The notes beneath the pieces were generated by a model. The model had not been told where the DNA came from. It saw only the letters and a list, made by a program, of their open reading frames with translations, and ran no database searches. 64,000 nucleotides of DNA from Gambelia wislizenii. Lineage: Eukaryota > Chordata > Lepidosauria > Squamata > Crotaphytidae. Shown here piece after piece: positions 12,061 through 23,155 of this stretch (within the stretch, counting starts at the first letter, position 1; each line of letters begins with the position of its first letter). The stretch is taken from the NCBI GenBank assembly GCA_030847615.1, contig JAUMIR010000003.1:287798265-287862264 (forward strand), in the 5' to 3' direction. A program made the position numbers and the translations under genes.

Positions 12061-12840
12061 GAAAGTTTGATTATACTGTAATCCATGGCATATAGTGTGA
12101 ACTCCATTAAAAACTAGCAAAATTACTGTCCTTCAGAGAAGACTTATAGTCTAATAGTCAATATAAATTTGGTTGCTGAGAAGCAGACATCACAAAAAAC
12201 AAATCTACAGATAAAAAAAGAAAGGACAAGATATTCTAGGGCTCCCTGGAATAAAAACATTTATGCAGAACTTACTGTTGGAAGATGTCTTCAAAATAAG
12301 TTGGCTCCACATCACTGCCCTGACAGAACACAATATAGTAAAGTAAAACCTTGGGAAAGTTTTATTTTTTTGGATTATAACTCCCAGAATCCCCTAGCAA
12401 GCATGCCTGGTGGCTACAACTCTGAATATTTTCCTAAAAAGTAATGTGTCCAAGTTCTGACTAAAACATATGCACATGACCACATGTTTTGTGGTAATGC
12501 TTGATAGGAGCAGGTACACAGTTATGAGTACAACACTCATAGCTGAAATTTGACTTCTAGTGCACATTCCAAAAAGGTTGGTCATCACTCTATTTAAATA
12601 CCATAGCCTTTTCTTTAAGAAATCTTATGAAGAAAAAATGTGTAACTGCTCTGAAAAAGTCTTCCAAATATCCTATAATTTGGAAACTGTCTAATAACCA
12701 AACTAAAATTGTTTGTTACTATCATGAGCATATATTCTTCCTTCTTTCCTCTCCCTACTCATGCTTTCCATATGCTAAGCATGTCAAGTTACTTCAGTCA
12801 AGATATATATACTGTATTCCAAATCCTTCCTTTTGACAGT
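12061..12840. other. Non-coding stretch
   Basis: No exon was recognised. A half-palindromic piece near 12360-12440 (GGATTATAACTCCCAGAATCC) resembles the hAT-type miniature elements. Nothing else stands out. Confidence 0.4.
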
Positions 12841-12844
12841 GATA

Positions 12845-13010
12845 ACTGGTGGCTCCCATGTCAATGGGGCAGTGAATCCATGCCAGGTTTTAGTCTTAAC
12901 TTTAAAGGACCTATTCAAATACTGAACCTATTTTGGGGTTAGGACCCAGCCCCTTGCATAGGTCCTTTGAACTAAAACCTAGAGTGGATTTGCTGACCCA
13001 CTGATTTGGA
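12845..13010. mobile_element. Miniature element with internal inverted repeat
   Basis: The segments CCAGGTTTTAGTCTTAACTT and, inverted, 'gaactaaaacctagagtgg' flank AAAGGACCTATTCAAAT and ATAGGTCCTTTGAA, so the element folds back on itself. Related pieces occur near 9305-9355 and 17735-17870. I do not recognise the family. Confidence 0.4.
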
Positions 13011-15690
13011 ATTGACCAGCTGCTGTGGCTTTTGTTTCTTTGTTTCCCACTTCCTCATATTCTGGTATTACAGTGACCAATGCTGATTAGTACGTTGGCT
13101 AAGAACCAGCACTCCTAAGAATGGTGCTATAATCACTCAGTTTTTTATGCAAAGGCTAGTACCAACCAAAACTGAAATTTGCATTTCCTGGCCTTATATT
13201 AAACATTTCAGTTACTACCTGTATGGCCAAGGTGCTCTGTAAGACCTTTCACTATGTTTCATACCCTTACTGGTATTGTAAATACATCTTAGGATGGATT
13301 TGAAATTTCTGTTACTGCCTTTTGTTTTTTCTTTGGGAAAATGCCTTAACAGGATGAATTAACACTAGATAACACTGCAATGTCATCCACTGGGAAAAAA
13401 AAAAGATTTGTACTGTACTATGAAACTTTAAAGTCCAATGTCTGGTTTTGTAAACTATGATGACCAACACATGACCAACATATAAGTGACCAGTTGTAAT
13501 CTTTAACTGATTTTATGGGATCAGTTAAAATAATAAACTGTATCACAGAATGTTGTATAGGTTGTCCTTTTCTCCAGTGGCAAACTGAAGCTAGGCTACT
13601 ATGCCAGGCATACAAGGTTCATACAACTTCTGTTTGTAAATTCACATACCTTTTACATGTAAATAGATGCTGTTTACTTAAAGAAGAGAATAAGAAGCAG
13701 AAAATAACGTCTGACTGAAAAAGTAACAGTTATCACTAATGCAACAATGAGAGGAAAATAAAACTCAAGAATATTTGTGATCTCCACTCACCATGTCAAC
13801 ATTTCAGAACGCTGTTATTCTTCCAGAGATTTTTCACCAGAATGAGAGGCTTACAAATTCAGACCTGTATCCAATGATGTCACTGTGTTAATAGACAGGC
13901 ATTTATACAGATAGAGCAAGAACATAGTCTAGAGCAGTTTTCCACTGCATGAAAAAACATGTATGTATCATGTCTCTTTTAGTATCACTCACACAGTGGA
14001 TAAATGCAATGCAAATGCACTAGGAAAGGTTTTTACTCCTCTAGTATCATGTTGGAGCTAGACTTTCAAGAATAACAATTGGAGAGGAAATCTGGGGATT
14101 TAAAAATAAGAGCCATGTCTCTGCATTTTGGAACATTATAGAACACTTGTTAAGCAGGGGTGACAAAATATGCAGATGACAGGTTGAATGATGTTTACAC
14201 ATGATCTTTGGGTGTTAGTTCCCTCCCCCCCTTTTTTTTTACAGGACCCACAAGGTAATTGTTTTGTTGCTCATAACACTAATAGCTTTGATTTGCCTGG
14301 GAACTTAGCCCAGGGAGAATATTTCATGGTACTTTAATATTTTGTCCAGAAATAACAGGGTTACACCTATGCAATGCTGGCTAAGTCAAATTCTTTCCCA
14401 ATTCCTGGTTCTATTTATGTGGCAAACTCCTGCTACCCTCCAGTTGCTTTCCAGCCAACATCATATTTGAAGTCTGTATTTTCTTTTTTAGTTACAGCCC
14501 TGCTAATGGCATACTTATTATAAGGAAAATGGAGCAAAGAGCAGCTGCCTGGGGTCTTATTTCAATCACCACATATGATCTATACCTGTGGATACAACTT
14601 CCTTTGATAGGAATCTAAGCTATGACAAGATTTTGAGAGAAAACACCAAGAGGACAGACATTCTACATTCCAGAATGGAGAGGCACAAGCTTGGCCTGTT
14701 CACTTCAAAAGAAGAGGGGGAAATGGTGTTACCTTTGTAAAACTCAATCTCTTGACATCCTTGGTTAGACGTCCATAGCTTGCTTGCTTCTTTCTTCCAA
14801 AATGCTACATGATTTGGAGATTACAGTAGTTTACTTTCTGTGCATAAATGTATCATACTCACTCCAATTGTAAAAGAGCGTTACATGCAAATAGGTTTAA
14901 ACAGTTCTCTGCCTTTTTAAAAAGGGAAAGGGGGGGGAGCTGCTGGAGGGAGGGAAAGCAGCAGAAGGGAAAGTAAGAGAAGAGGAAAGCTTAAGCTTTT
15001 TTGTCACCTCTACCTAACAGGGCACATGTACAACTCTCTGCCCCGCCCATGGGTTCTGTGTATATGCAGAATCTGGGGACCCATCTATATGAGGGGGGTA
15101 CTAAAGTACCTTGTAGTATTGGCATCTCGCAGCAGCAGTGACATATCTAAACAGTTTTTCTAGCCTCAGAAGCCCCCATAAAGCTGCATTCCTGATGGCA
15201 GCTGCGAGTGATTTGCTCACATTAGATCTTCACTACTGCTGGGTTTTTTTAAGGCATCCCAAAGTGTGCAGGTGTGATTGAGCGATTTTGCAACATTTTG
15301 CAATGTTATAGGAAAGCAAAGCAGAAAATATTGATCCTGTTTTATCGCCTTAGTGAGTGATCTGCCAACATGGCCTGCCAATATCTTACTGTATCTTACT
15401 GTCCAACTGCTCCGATTTGACAGGAACAGACCTGATTAATCCTCTCACTTTTTCACAGAATCATAGAGTTGGAAGAGACCACAAGAACCTGTCAGGGAAA
15501 ATGGATGTTGTAATTAAAATCCATGAGCCCCTTTTAGATAATTTTGATCACCAGGCAAAAACAGCCAGCTAGTCTTGCTGGAGGTTGTAAATCTGTCAGG
15601 ATTGGCACCCTGGTTTGTGTTTTGAGCCTGGCCTTCAAGGCTAGGTAAACAGAGTAGAGATGGGAATAGTTACTTTCATTTCTCAGAGTA
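13011..15690. other. Non-coding stretch
   Basis: No coding domain was found. A short CR1 3'-end fragment (TCATAGAGTTGGAAGAGACC) lies at about 15462-15490. A G-rich run (about 14928-14940) and purine-rich sequence lie near 14930-14995. The remainder reads as unique sequence. Confidence 0.4.
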
Positions 15691-15696
15691 GACAGA

Positions 15697-16047
15697 GGAG
15701 ATTTTCAGATGCCTCTTTCAGCGTCTTGCTGCGCAAGCAGCCTCCAGAGCAGTAAGGAGGCTGCTGCATGGAAAGGGGTCCATTTTGGACGACGCCGTTT
15801 CTCTCTCGGCGTCATCCGTGAGTGTTGCGGCTAGCATTGGAGGCGGCTGCGCTGTTTTTTACTCACGGACAACTTCAGTGAGTGAAAAACAGCGCGGCCG
15901 CCTCTAATGCTAGCCGCAAGAGTCACGGACGACACCGAGAGAAAAACGGCGTCGTCCAAAATGGACCCCTTGCCACGCAGCAGCCTCGTTACTGCTCCGG
16001 AGGCTGCTTGCGCGGCAAGATGCTGAAAGAGGCGTCTGAAAATCTCC
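15697..16047. mobile_element. Foldback element 1: 351-bp near-perfect palindrome
   Basis: The sequence starts GGAGATTTTCAGATGCC and ends with the inverted counterpart GGCGTCTGAAAATCTCC. The two arms of about 170 bases pair along their whole length around a centre near 15872 (ACTCAC - GGACAACTTCA - GTGAGT). I count about 15 mismatches between arms, mostly C/T or G/A at former CpG sites, so the arms were once identical. The arms are CpG-rich and contain GGACGACGCCG, GCAGCCTCC and GCGGCTAGC. No open reading frame of substance crosses it. It is best read as a non-autonomous foldback DNA element. Relatives are at 27895-28245 and 33809-34135. Confidence 0.75.
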
Positions 16048-16289
16048 TGAATGTCTTGTAAGTATTTAATTATAAAAAGCAGGGGAGGTTTTTTGGTGTA
16101 TGCAATGCAAGCTCCTTTTTTCCCTGCTAGTTTTAAGAAAGCTTGGAGAGACACAGAAGCAGAAATTAATGCTCTCTGTATTTTTGTTTAACTTGTTAAT
16201 CTTACAAAAAAGCTATGGAAGACTTTTGGACTCTATTGGATTTTTACCAGAGATATGCAATCCTTTTGCTCAAAGCTCACATTTTCTGC

Positions 16290-16480
16290 TGAAACTCTGC
16301 AACAGTTCCACTGCCTTGCCAGGCAGAGTGGGCATCGTATCTCCCCTGAGAGAACCATCCAGTCCAACCCCCTGCCATGCAGAAACACACAGAACATGCC
16401 CGACAGGGGGCCATCCAGCCTCTGTTTAAAAACCTCCAAAGAAGAAGACTCCACCATACTTCAAGGCAGCTAGCTCCACT
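16290..16480 (-). mobile_element. CR1 LINE 3'-end fragment
   Basis: The + strand reads ACCATCCAGTCCAACCCC, CCATGCAGAAACAC, GGCCATCCAGCCTCTGTTTA and GAAGACTCCACCATACTTC. This is the reverse complement of the CR1 3' untranslated end also seen at 60790-60952 in the sense direction. Only the terminal part is present. Confidence 0.7.
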
Positions 16481-16617
16481 GCAATTTTCAGCTGCTTTTA
16501 AAACACCCCAGTTTCTCTCTCCCCTCCCCCTCCCCCCTTTCTCCCTTTGTCCTTGGCTTACATCCATTTGTTAAAAGTGAGTTGAAAATGCCAAAGTAGT
16601 TTGAACTCAATTCACCA

Positions 16618-16673
16618 GGGAGAGGAGAGGAGAGGAGAGGAGAGGAGAGGAGAGGAGAGGAGAGGAGAGGAGA
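16618..16673. repeat. (GGAGA)n pentanucleotide repeat
   Basis: About eleven near-perfect GGAGA units form a pure purine tract of about 55 bases. It could adopt triplex or other non-B DNA. Confidence 0.95.
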
Positions 16674-16904
16674 AAGTGGAATATTGCAATTCCCTGTAGA
16701 CTCCAGTGGAGCAAACTGCCCTGGCCTTTCCTAGCTTGTGTGTTCTTCCTCAATAACTTGCCATGTTGATCAGAACACTGATGTTGCTCAGCCACATGTA
16801 TCCTGGTTTTCTTCTGCAAAATGTGGGAGGGTATGCAATTTGTAGAATCAAAACTTTAAAAATAAACTGGGAAGATTTTTATTTGAGTGCAGTAATATTG
16901 TACA

Positions 16905-16960
16905 GTCATCTCTCTCTCTCCCATTCTCCCATCCTCCTTCTCCCTCTCTCTCCCTCCAAA
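16905..16960. repeat. CT-rich simple sequence
   Basis: Runs of TCTCTC separated by short pyrimidine-rich spacers. The strand bias is the only notable property. Confidence 0.7.
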
Positions 16961-17605
16961 ATACAAACAAGATAATGGCATGCATACAGCTACTGCTGTC
17001 ATGAAAAATCTATTCCACATTCTGTTTCCAGACCAAAGTTTTCTTAATTAATCAAGGACAAATTATCTTCAGCTATCACCAATGATACTAAAGAGCACAT
17101 TTTAAATTTTCTTGTTCAGAAAGCACAGAAACACTTGATAGCAACATTCTTAGGTCCTGTCTAAACAGTGAAAATAATCTTCATAGAAATTGCATGGAAG
17201 GCAATCTGTCTAAAGAACATTCGCATCCATGTGTCTCATTTGCAAGGGGGCAGGCAAATCCACCATAAAGCTCCAAAGGGAAGCCTTCGGAGATTTTCCC
17301 GGAGTTTTTAAAAAGCTCTGTAGGCAATGAGAATGTCCAATCATTTGGACAGTTCCATCTGTATTGCTGCGCTGAGGCAGTGCAAGCTGATTGGTCAGAT
17401 GAGCATGGGAGTGGGGCTTGATAATGGGACAAGCGCACACAGGCACCATTTTTTCTGCTGGGGACCAGGTAAGGGAGGAAGGCTCTCTTTCGCACCCCCC
17501 CCAGCTATTGCTAAGGTAATAAAATTGGGGGTGTCTTTTTTTCTTTCACTGATGCTATTTTGTAGCTAGAGAGCATTCAAAGTTTATGGGGGCTGTAAAA
17601 CCATT

Positions 17606-17639
17606 AAGACAAGTCGCAGCTGCTGTGACTTGTCTTTAC
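17606..17639. repeat. Short perfect-type inverted repeat
   Basis: AAGACAAGTC and GACTTGTCTT surround a GCAGCTGCTGT centre, giving a hairpin of at least 10 bp. There is no gene beside it, and it may be the core of an unrecognised miniature element. Confidence 0.5.
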
Positions 17640-19060
17640 TGTGGGGCACTTTGCTGGGGGGGGGGGGAAATCTCTTATAGACAAGCCTTTACAAATAATT
17701 AGAGAATTAAGTATAACCTGGCAGCTTCTGTGTCAATGGTGTGGTGAATCCACCCTGAGTCCAGACTTATGGGAACTCCCCAAGGTTCTGAACCCTATTC
17801 CCATAACAGCTCCTTTAAATTTCAGAGTAAAAACCTGGATGCACACAGATGTTGAAAGACCAGCTGCCATTAAGCATAACTAGAACATCTTTAGTATTAT
17901 TTCCTAGTGAGAGGGTCTGTCTGTATTGATTTCCCAAAAGTTTGTTATATTGAGTCTGTAGAGCAAAAGACCTAGTCTGCCAAAATATGTCTGTGTCAGA
18001 GAAAGCTGAGAGATGTAACTGTACTTGTTCCAGCTTAGCCAGAAGCCTAGACACATAGATAAGATGCTATGTTTGGAAAAACAAAGAGCTAGAGACATTA
18101 TATGTAAAGTATATTAAGTCATTTACAAGAAATGATGTGCATTTGGAGAAATGAAATTTAATGAAGATTCTGATATAGTTTGTATTGATTAATAACCAAT
18201 GATTGTTATAGTATGCTATGCTTGAAACAAATAGTATGGTTTGTCTTCTGAAATCAAAGACAAGGTCTTCCCTGCTAGCTAAATTTAGTACACAATAGTT
18301 CATTCATTTAACCTAGGCAAGCGCCTGAAGTTATCTTCTTCTGGGCGCATTGCCCAGTTCGGCTGCCTTATCAAAAATAAAAGCTGGACACATAGAGCTG
18401 TTCCTAAAAAAGGTCTGCCTGGTAACTACTATAATACACATGTGCAGTGCTATATATTTTTTGGGGTTTTGTTTCTGTATAATAAAAAGCCTGTGTGCCT
18501 TTAATTCTTTGGCACAGTTTGGCAGGAATGATCCCCCTGTGTCATTGCTAGCAATAAAAGTCATCTGAGTTAAACCTAGACTTTTAAGCTTCCGTTATTT
18601 GTTACCCAGATAGACCTTAACACTAGTGCCAATAGTCGTGAGCATGCAATGATAGCATGAAGGAGATAGGTGATAGTGATGGTGTTGCAGAGGAATTTTT
18701 TAAATTATTTTAAATTACCTTTTGATTTTTTTTAAAAAAAGACACCAATTAGAGAATATTAAAAGACAATATAATAAAAAATTCAACAAAGCAATATTGA
18801 GATTATATTCTGAAATAAGCAGAAGTTTCATTTAAAGCAAAGAATATTTTTCACTTAAATTTTCATAAAGTGTGTTTAGAATTAATTTTTGGATATGAGT
18901 GCGCTTTGTACATTTTTAGCTGGATTCTGGCATTAATATTTGTAATAATAGCTGATTCAGATTCACAGCTTTCACCTTTAGAGGGGGCAGAAAAGGCAAA
19001 AAAGTTGTATATTTTATAGGGCGCAAAAAGTTTTATAGGAGGCAAAAAGTTCTAGTCTCA
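17640..19060. other. Non-coding stretch
   Basis: It contains a G-run (about 17657-17667), a fragment of the 12845-type element (about 17735-17870) and otherwise unique AT-rich sequence. No exon was recognised. Confidence 0.4.
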
Positions 19061-19061
19061 T

Positions 19062-19260
19062 AGTGTCATAGAATCATAAACTTGGAAGGGCCATAGAGTT
19101 CAACCCCCTGTTCAGAACAGGATCTCCAGCTAAAACATTCCCAGCAGGTTGCTGTCCAGCCTCTTTTTGAAGATGTTGAGAGAAGGAGACCCCACCACCT
19201 TTCTAGGCAATCGATTCCATTGTCAAACTGTCAAACAGAGGAAGTAGCCATTCCTGGCAG
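19062..19260 (-). mobile_element. CR1 LINE 3'-end fragment
   Basis: The + strand begins TCATAGAATCATAAACTTGG and continues AGTTCAACCCCCTG, TGTCCAGCCTCTTTTTGAAG and AGACCCCACCACC. This is the antisense form of the CR1 3' end. It is diverged and 5'-truncated. Confidence 0.7.
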
Positions 19261-19489
19261 GAATGATCAGGTGACTCAAACCCCACCCCAGCTCCACACT
19301 GACACCACCTCTGAGGGCTGGCCACACATATGATTATTTGGATTTTCCAGGAAAGTGTGGGGTAAAAGGCAAGTTTTTAAAAAATCAGATTAATGGCTTC
19401 AGTTATCAAAAAGAACCACATTCTGAGCAACTCATCAAAAACCTTGTATGTGTTAATTACAGAGATCACAAGATGACAATGATTTTTAA

Positions 19490-19705
19490 AAAATCTCTGA
19501 AGAAGGAGACTCCTCCACTGCCGAACAGCTCTTACTATCAGGAAGTTCTTCCTAATGTTTAAGTGGAATCTTTTTTCCTGTTGTTTGAACCCATTGCTCC
19601 ATGTCCTAGTCTCTGGAGCAGCAGAAAACAAGCTTGCCCCATCCTCAATATGACACCCCCTCAAATATTTAAACATGGCTATCATGTCACCTCTTGGATG
19701 AAAAT
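19490..19705 (-). mobile_element. CR1 LINE fragment (antisense)
   Basis: The landmarks AGGAAGTTCTTCCTAATGTT, CTAGTCTCTGGAGCAGCAG, CTCAAATATTTAAACATGGC and TATCATGTCACCTCTT match, almost word for word, the larger CR1 copy at 57060-57215. It is probably the continuation of the fragment at 19062 after an intervening insertion. Confidence 0.75.
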
Positions 19706-19821
19706 GTCACTGCTACCCCACCAAAAAAAAAATCATATCCAAAATTTTAGTGTTTCTGTGACCGAGCAGCAGCATGACTATCTGAAAGCAAATGGAAGCA
19801 GGAGCGATTTTGTGTAGAGTT

Positions 19822-20152
19822 GTAGCTACAGGGAGGGCAAAATGAGGTCATTGCCACCCCCAATAAGAATTGTGCCCCCCAAAGAAATTTTCCTTCAGTC
19901 CTGAAATTTCTTACATTGCAGTCAATTAAAACATCAGCTGAGCATTTAAAAATGCAAGTTTATGCATTGAAAGAAAGGGGGCCGGCAAATGTACTAAGGG
20001 AATGTGAACATTGTAAGAGTTCTAAGTATGAATGATTTTCAATCTCTTTCTCTTTCTCTTTCTCTCTGCAATGCTAGAAATATGGAGACTGAAGGAAGAT
20101 TTCAGTGAGGGGTGACAATGACCTCATTTTGTCCTCCCTTCCCTGTAGCTAC
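19822..20152. mobile_element. 331-bp miniature element with long terminal inverted repeats
   Basis: The left end GTAGCTACAGGGAGGGCAAA and the right end, inverted, TTTGTCCTCC...CTGTAGCTAC match over about 35 bases including ATGAGGTCATTG. The body is non-coding and carries a CTTT-type run near 20048. A diverged second copy lies at about 43150-43490 in ADAMTS1 intron 1. I do not recognise the superfamily. Confidence 0.6.
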
Positions 20153-20599
20153 CCTCCTGAGTTTATGGTCTTAAGTAATCCAGGTCTTGTTTCACACCCA
20201 AGGAACATGGGAAAGCAGCAGGAGGCTCCCGATTCCCAGTGATTTGCATAATTAGCAAACAAGTTACATGGCATGCAGATTAGTCTCACCGCATGTCAGT
20301 AAATGGGATATGTTAATCCTAAATATGAGTGAACAAACTTTAGTACCAGACAGAAGCCAAATAGGAACTGGAAGCCAAAATAAAGCCTAGAAAGGACTTG
20401 TCTTGAACTAAAGTGGTTACCTCATAATAATTTATATAATGCTATAACCACATTACTTATGTATCTATGCAGCTGTATGTACAGTTTTATATACAATTAT
20501 ATACATTGGAGGGGGTTGGTCATGCCATCAAATACTAGAATACTAGCCACCTTGAATCCCATTTCAGGACCAAGGCAGGATATAATTTCAATCAATCAA

Positions 20600-20765
20600 T
20601 AATGGAATGTGTGCATTCAAGTCACATTCTCTCAGTTTCAGAGGCTGGGAGAGATAGCAACACACACACATACACACACACCCCAAACAAATCTTGCCAA
20701 GAAAACACTATCATAGGTCCATCTTATGTGCGCCAGAAATGATTGATGGCACACAACAAGAACAG
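20600..20765 (+). mobile_element. Truncated Sauria-type SINE
   Basis: The tail AAATCTTGCCAAGAAAACAC, 'atcataggtccatcttatg' and 'ggcacacaacaag' matches the 3' half of the SINEs at 7970 and 21292. A (CA)n run is inserted near 20660. The tRNA-like head is missing. Confidence 0.65.
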
Positions 20766-20782
20766 CAAGTGCAAACGTGGTA

Positions 20783-20999
20783 CAGTGGGGTATCTGCTGG
20801 GGTTTGGTTCCAGAATCCCCTGTGGATACGAAAATCTATGGATGCCCAAGTCCCATTATATACAATGTCATAGTAAAATGGTGCCCCTTATATAAAATGA
20901 CAAAATCAAGGTTTGCTTTTCAGGTTTTTAAAAAATATTTTCAAGCCGTGGATGGTTGAATCCATTGATGTAGAATCTGTGGATACGGAGGGTCAACTG
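20783..20999 (-). mobile_element. Tigger/pogo-type miniature element (MER2-like)
   Basis: The left end CAGTGGGGTATCTGC is preceded by TA (20781-20782). The right end GGATACGGAGGGTCAACTG is followed by TA (21000-21001), giving the TA duplication typical of pogo elements. In antisense it reads as a 'CCGTATCCAC...CACAGGGGATTC' element. A second copy in the opposite orientation is at 31341-31571. It is non-coding and 217 bp long. Confidence 0.75.
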
Positions 21000-21291
21000 T
21001 ATTTGTACTATCTCCATGTACTGTATTATATGTGTGCATGTAATCGTAATCCAGTTTGATTTCTTGTCCAATATATTTGAGACAGTCTAGTTTCGACCAT
21101 CAATTTAATAGGATGTTTTCATGAAATTTAAGATTTTTTCTTTAGATCTGTTTCAACACATTTCCAAATAATATACAGTTACTTATCTTTCTGTTATTGT
21201 TTAGAAATATTTGCCTCATCTACTTTGGTCAACACTTATTTATGTACCAGATCATTATTTCATTACCTTAAGTATCTCTTCTCCTTGAGCC

Positions 21292-21522
21292 TGTAGGGTG
21301 GAGTGGTTTGAGTATTGGGCTACGACTCTGGGAGACCAGGGTTTGAATCCCTGCTTGGCCAGGGGAATCCACTGGGTGACCTTGGGCAAGTCACCCTCTC
21401 TCAGATGTAGAGAAAGGTATTAGCAAAACCCTCTGAACAAATCTTGCCAAGAAACCCCATGATAGGTTCACCTTAGAATTGCTGTAAGTCAGGAACGACT
21501 TGAAGGCACACTACTACTAGTA
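21292..21522 (+). mobile_element. Sauria-type SINE, full-length copy
   Basis: The tRNA-like head contains GAGTGGTTTGAGTATTGGGC and the box-B-like GGTTTGAATCCC. The body has GGGTGACCTTGGGCAAGTCA and ATCTTGCCAAGAAACCCC. The tail ends GGAACGACTTGAAGGCACAC followed by CTA repeats. It is better preserved than the copy at 7970. Confidence 0.85.
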
Positions 21523-21689
21523 GAGTATATATTCTACATTAAAATAAACTGGCTAATTCTCACTCTGGTACGTCTTAATTTGAGACGTCTCATTATTTTT
21601 GGCAGCCTCTTTACAAGTTGTATGCAAAATCTACAAACAAAAACATACCACCAACAACCAGCTTGAAATGCATTTTTGTGCAGCTGTTC

Positions 21690-21940
21690 CCCAGCAGTTT
21701 TGTTTTGTTTTGTTTTGTTTTACTTTATTTTATTTTATTTTCATAAACATTTATTTTTCCTGCCCTTCTGATATTCATACACCACTCAGGCTGGCTCACA
21801 ACAGCTTAAATCCACAATACAATCTAAAACCATGCATTTAGTTTTTTTAAAAAAAAAGTACAATAAAAATATAGCAGCAGAGACCATAAATAAAATAACC
21901 TTCAAACTAAACAAACACTAAGAGGCAAAATCCTGCAGGA
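21690..21940 (-). mobile_element. LINE 3'-tail fragment (L2/CR1-like)
   Basis: TTTATTTTATTTTATTTTC, 'aacatttatttttcctgccct' and CAGGCTGGCTCACAACAGC followed by A-rich blocks form the antisense 3' tail shared with 1390, 44955 and 62560. An (TTTTG)n/(TTTTA)n run precedes it. It is non-coding. Confidence 0.5.
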
Positions 21941-22460
21941 ATAGGAATGTGTGCATCCATCCAGACAAGGGACCACCCACATTTTGCAAGGCATTTTTTG
22001 CAGGAGTATGAGGCATCTTACAGCACCTTAAAGACTAATAAATTTTACAATGGCATAAGCTACTTCATCAAATGCCTGAAGTGCTATCTCAGTAAGCAAA
22101 TTATTTTTCATATAAATAGGTGGATGGGAGGCTGCACTTAGTGAGGAACAAAAGGAACTGACCTGTAAATGCAAAAACTACTGTTATATGCCCTGATAGC
22201 CAAATTATTAAATATAGCCAATTATTTGATATTCCAAGATGGGGGCTAAGGTGGCCATCCACATCGTTATAGGTAAACCAGGAACCCCCAAATACAAAAG
22301 TGGGATTCATGCAAACCAAGGGGTGGGCCAGTCGAAATTCCCAAAAACAAATACTCTCAAGCAGGACTCAGTACCTGGACGTGAGTCACTCACTAATCCA
22401 CTCAGCGATGGCACGAAACCTTATTACTGGTAAAATGGGATCATTCTCCCATTCCAACTA

Positions 22461-22522
22461 CAGTTATCCCTTCATATTTGCTGGGGTTAGCGATGGAGTA
22501 CTACCACAAAAGTGAAAAAAAT
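22461..22522. mobile_element. Tigger-like end interrupted by LTR element
   Basis: The end CAGTTATCCCTTCATATTTG follows TA at 22459-22460, and the sequence runs on until it is cut by the 5' LTR at 22523. The other half is not found beyond the 3' LTR, so the two flanks of the LTR element no longer belong together. Confidence 0.5.
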
Positions 22523-23088
22523 TGTCATGGTCAGTCAGGACTTTGAAGACTCAGAAGGCAAGGAGGCTGAGCCAGTAGCAGAAGAGCTGGCTGAGTCTGA
22601 GTCTAGCCCTGAAGAACCCAGGGCTCAGCAGCCTAGCCCTCCCCCAGCTCAGGGTCCAAGCCTGGGGGACATAATGGAGCAAGAGCAAGAGGTAGAAGAG
22701 CAGGTACCTACCTTTAGCCAAAGGAGAGCAGAGAAGGCGTGGCTTCGTCGTTCCCAGAGATTAAGAAACAGAAGCTCATCAATCACCCCACAGCTGGGAG
22801 TGGGAGCTGGGCCAACATAAGCAGCTGGGGGAGGCTGAGTTCCTTGTTTCAGGCAGTCTGCGTTACCTGGAGGAAGCCTCTGTCTGTGACTCTCCTGGAA
22901 CCTTGCTATCTTGAGACTTTGGATATCTCGACCTTGGACTGCCTTCGTTGACCCACCTGCCAGAACCCTTTTGACCTTGGACTGCCTCTTCGTTCTGCAC
23001 TCTGTGTGTGTGTGTACTTCTGACCCTGTAGGACTGCTACTGACAACACCAGGTACTGTGCTTTTCAACTGGGTTGTTGCCGAGCCGG
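22523..23088 (+). repeat. 5' LTR of Ty3/Gypsy chromovirus
   Basis: This block is repeated at 27201-27759. It begins TGTCATGGTCAGTCAGGACT and shared sequence ends at GTTGCCGAGCCGG. Against the 3' copy I count seven substitutions and one 7-bp insertion (near 22700) in about 560 bases, roughly 1.2% divergence, which indicates a recent insertion. A TG...CA-type boundary would put the true LTR end a few bases further, at about 23099. An open frame rich in E and S runs through the LTR (22512-22820) but has no known domain. No poly(A) signal or tRNA-type primer site was identified. Confidence 0.9.
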
Positions 23089-23155
23089 GCTCCTTATCAG
23101 CTATTGAGTTGGCTTCTCGACAGAACTGCCTGAACCCCTTAATTAAGCTGATAAT

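Noticed and set aside
15831..16154. A 107-codon minus-strand frame across foldback 1
   Set aside because: The frame is a by-product of the CpG-rich palindrome; it has no domain and differs between the two arms.
22512..22820. Acidic open frame through the 5' LTR (also at 27205 in the 3' LTR)
   Set aside because: LTR sequence need not code. The frame has no recognisable domain, and its presence in both LTRs follows from their being copies of each other.
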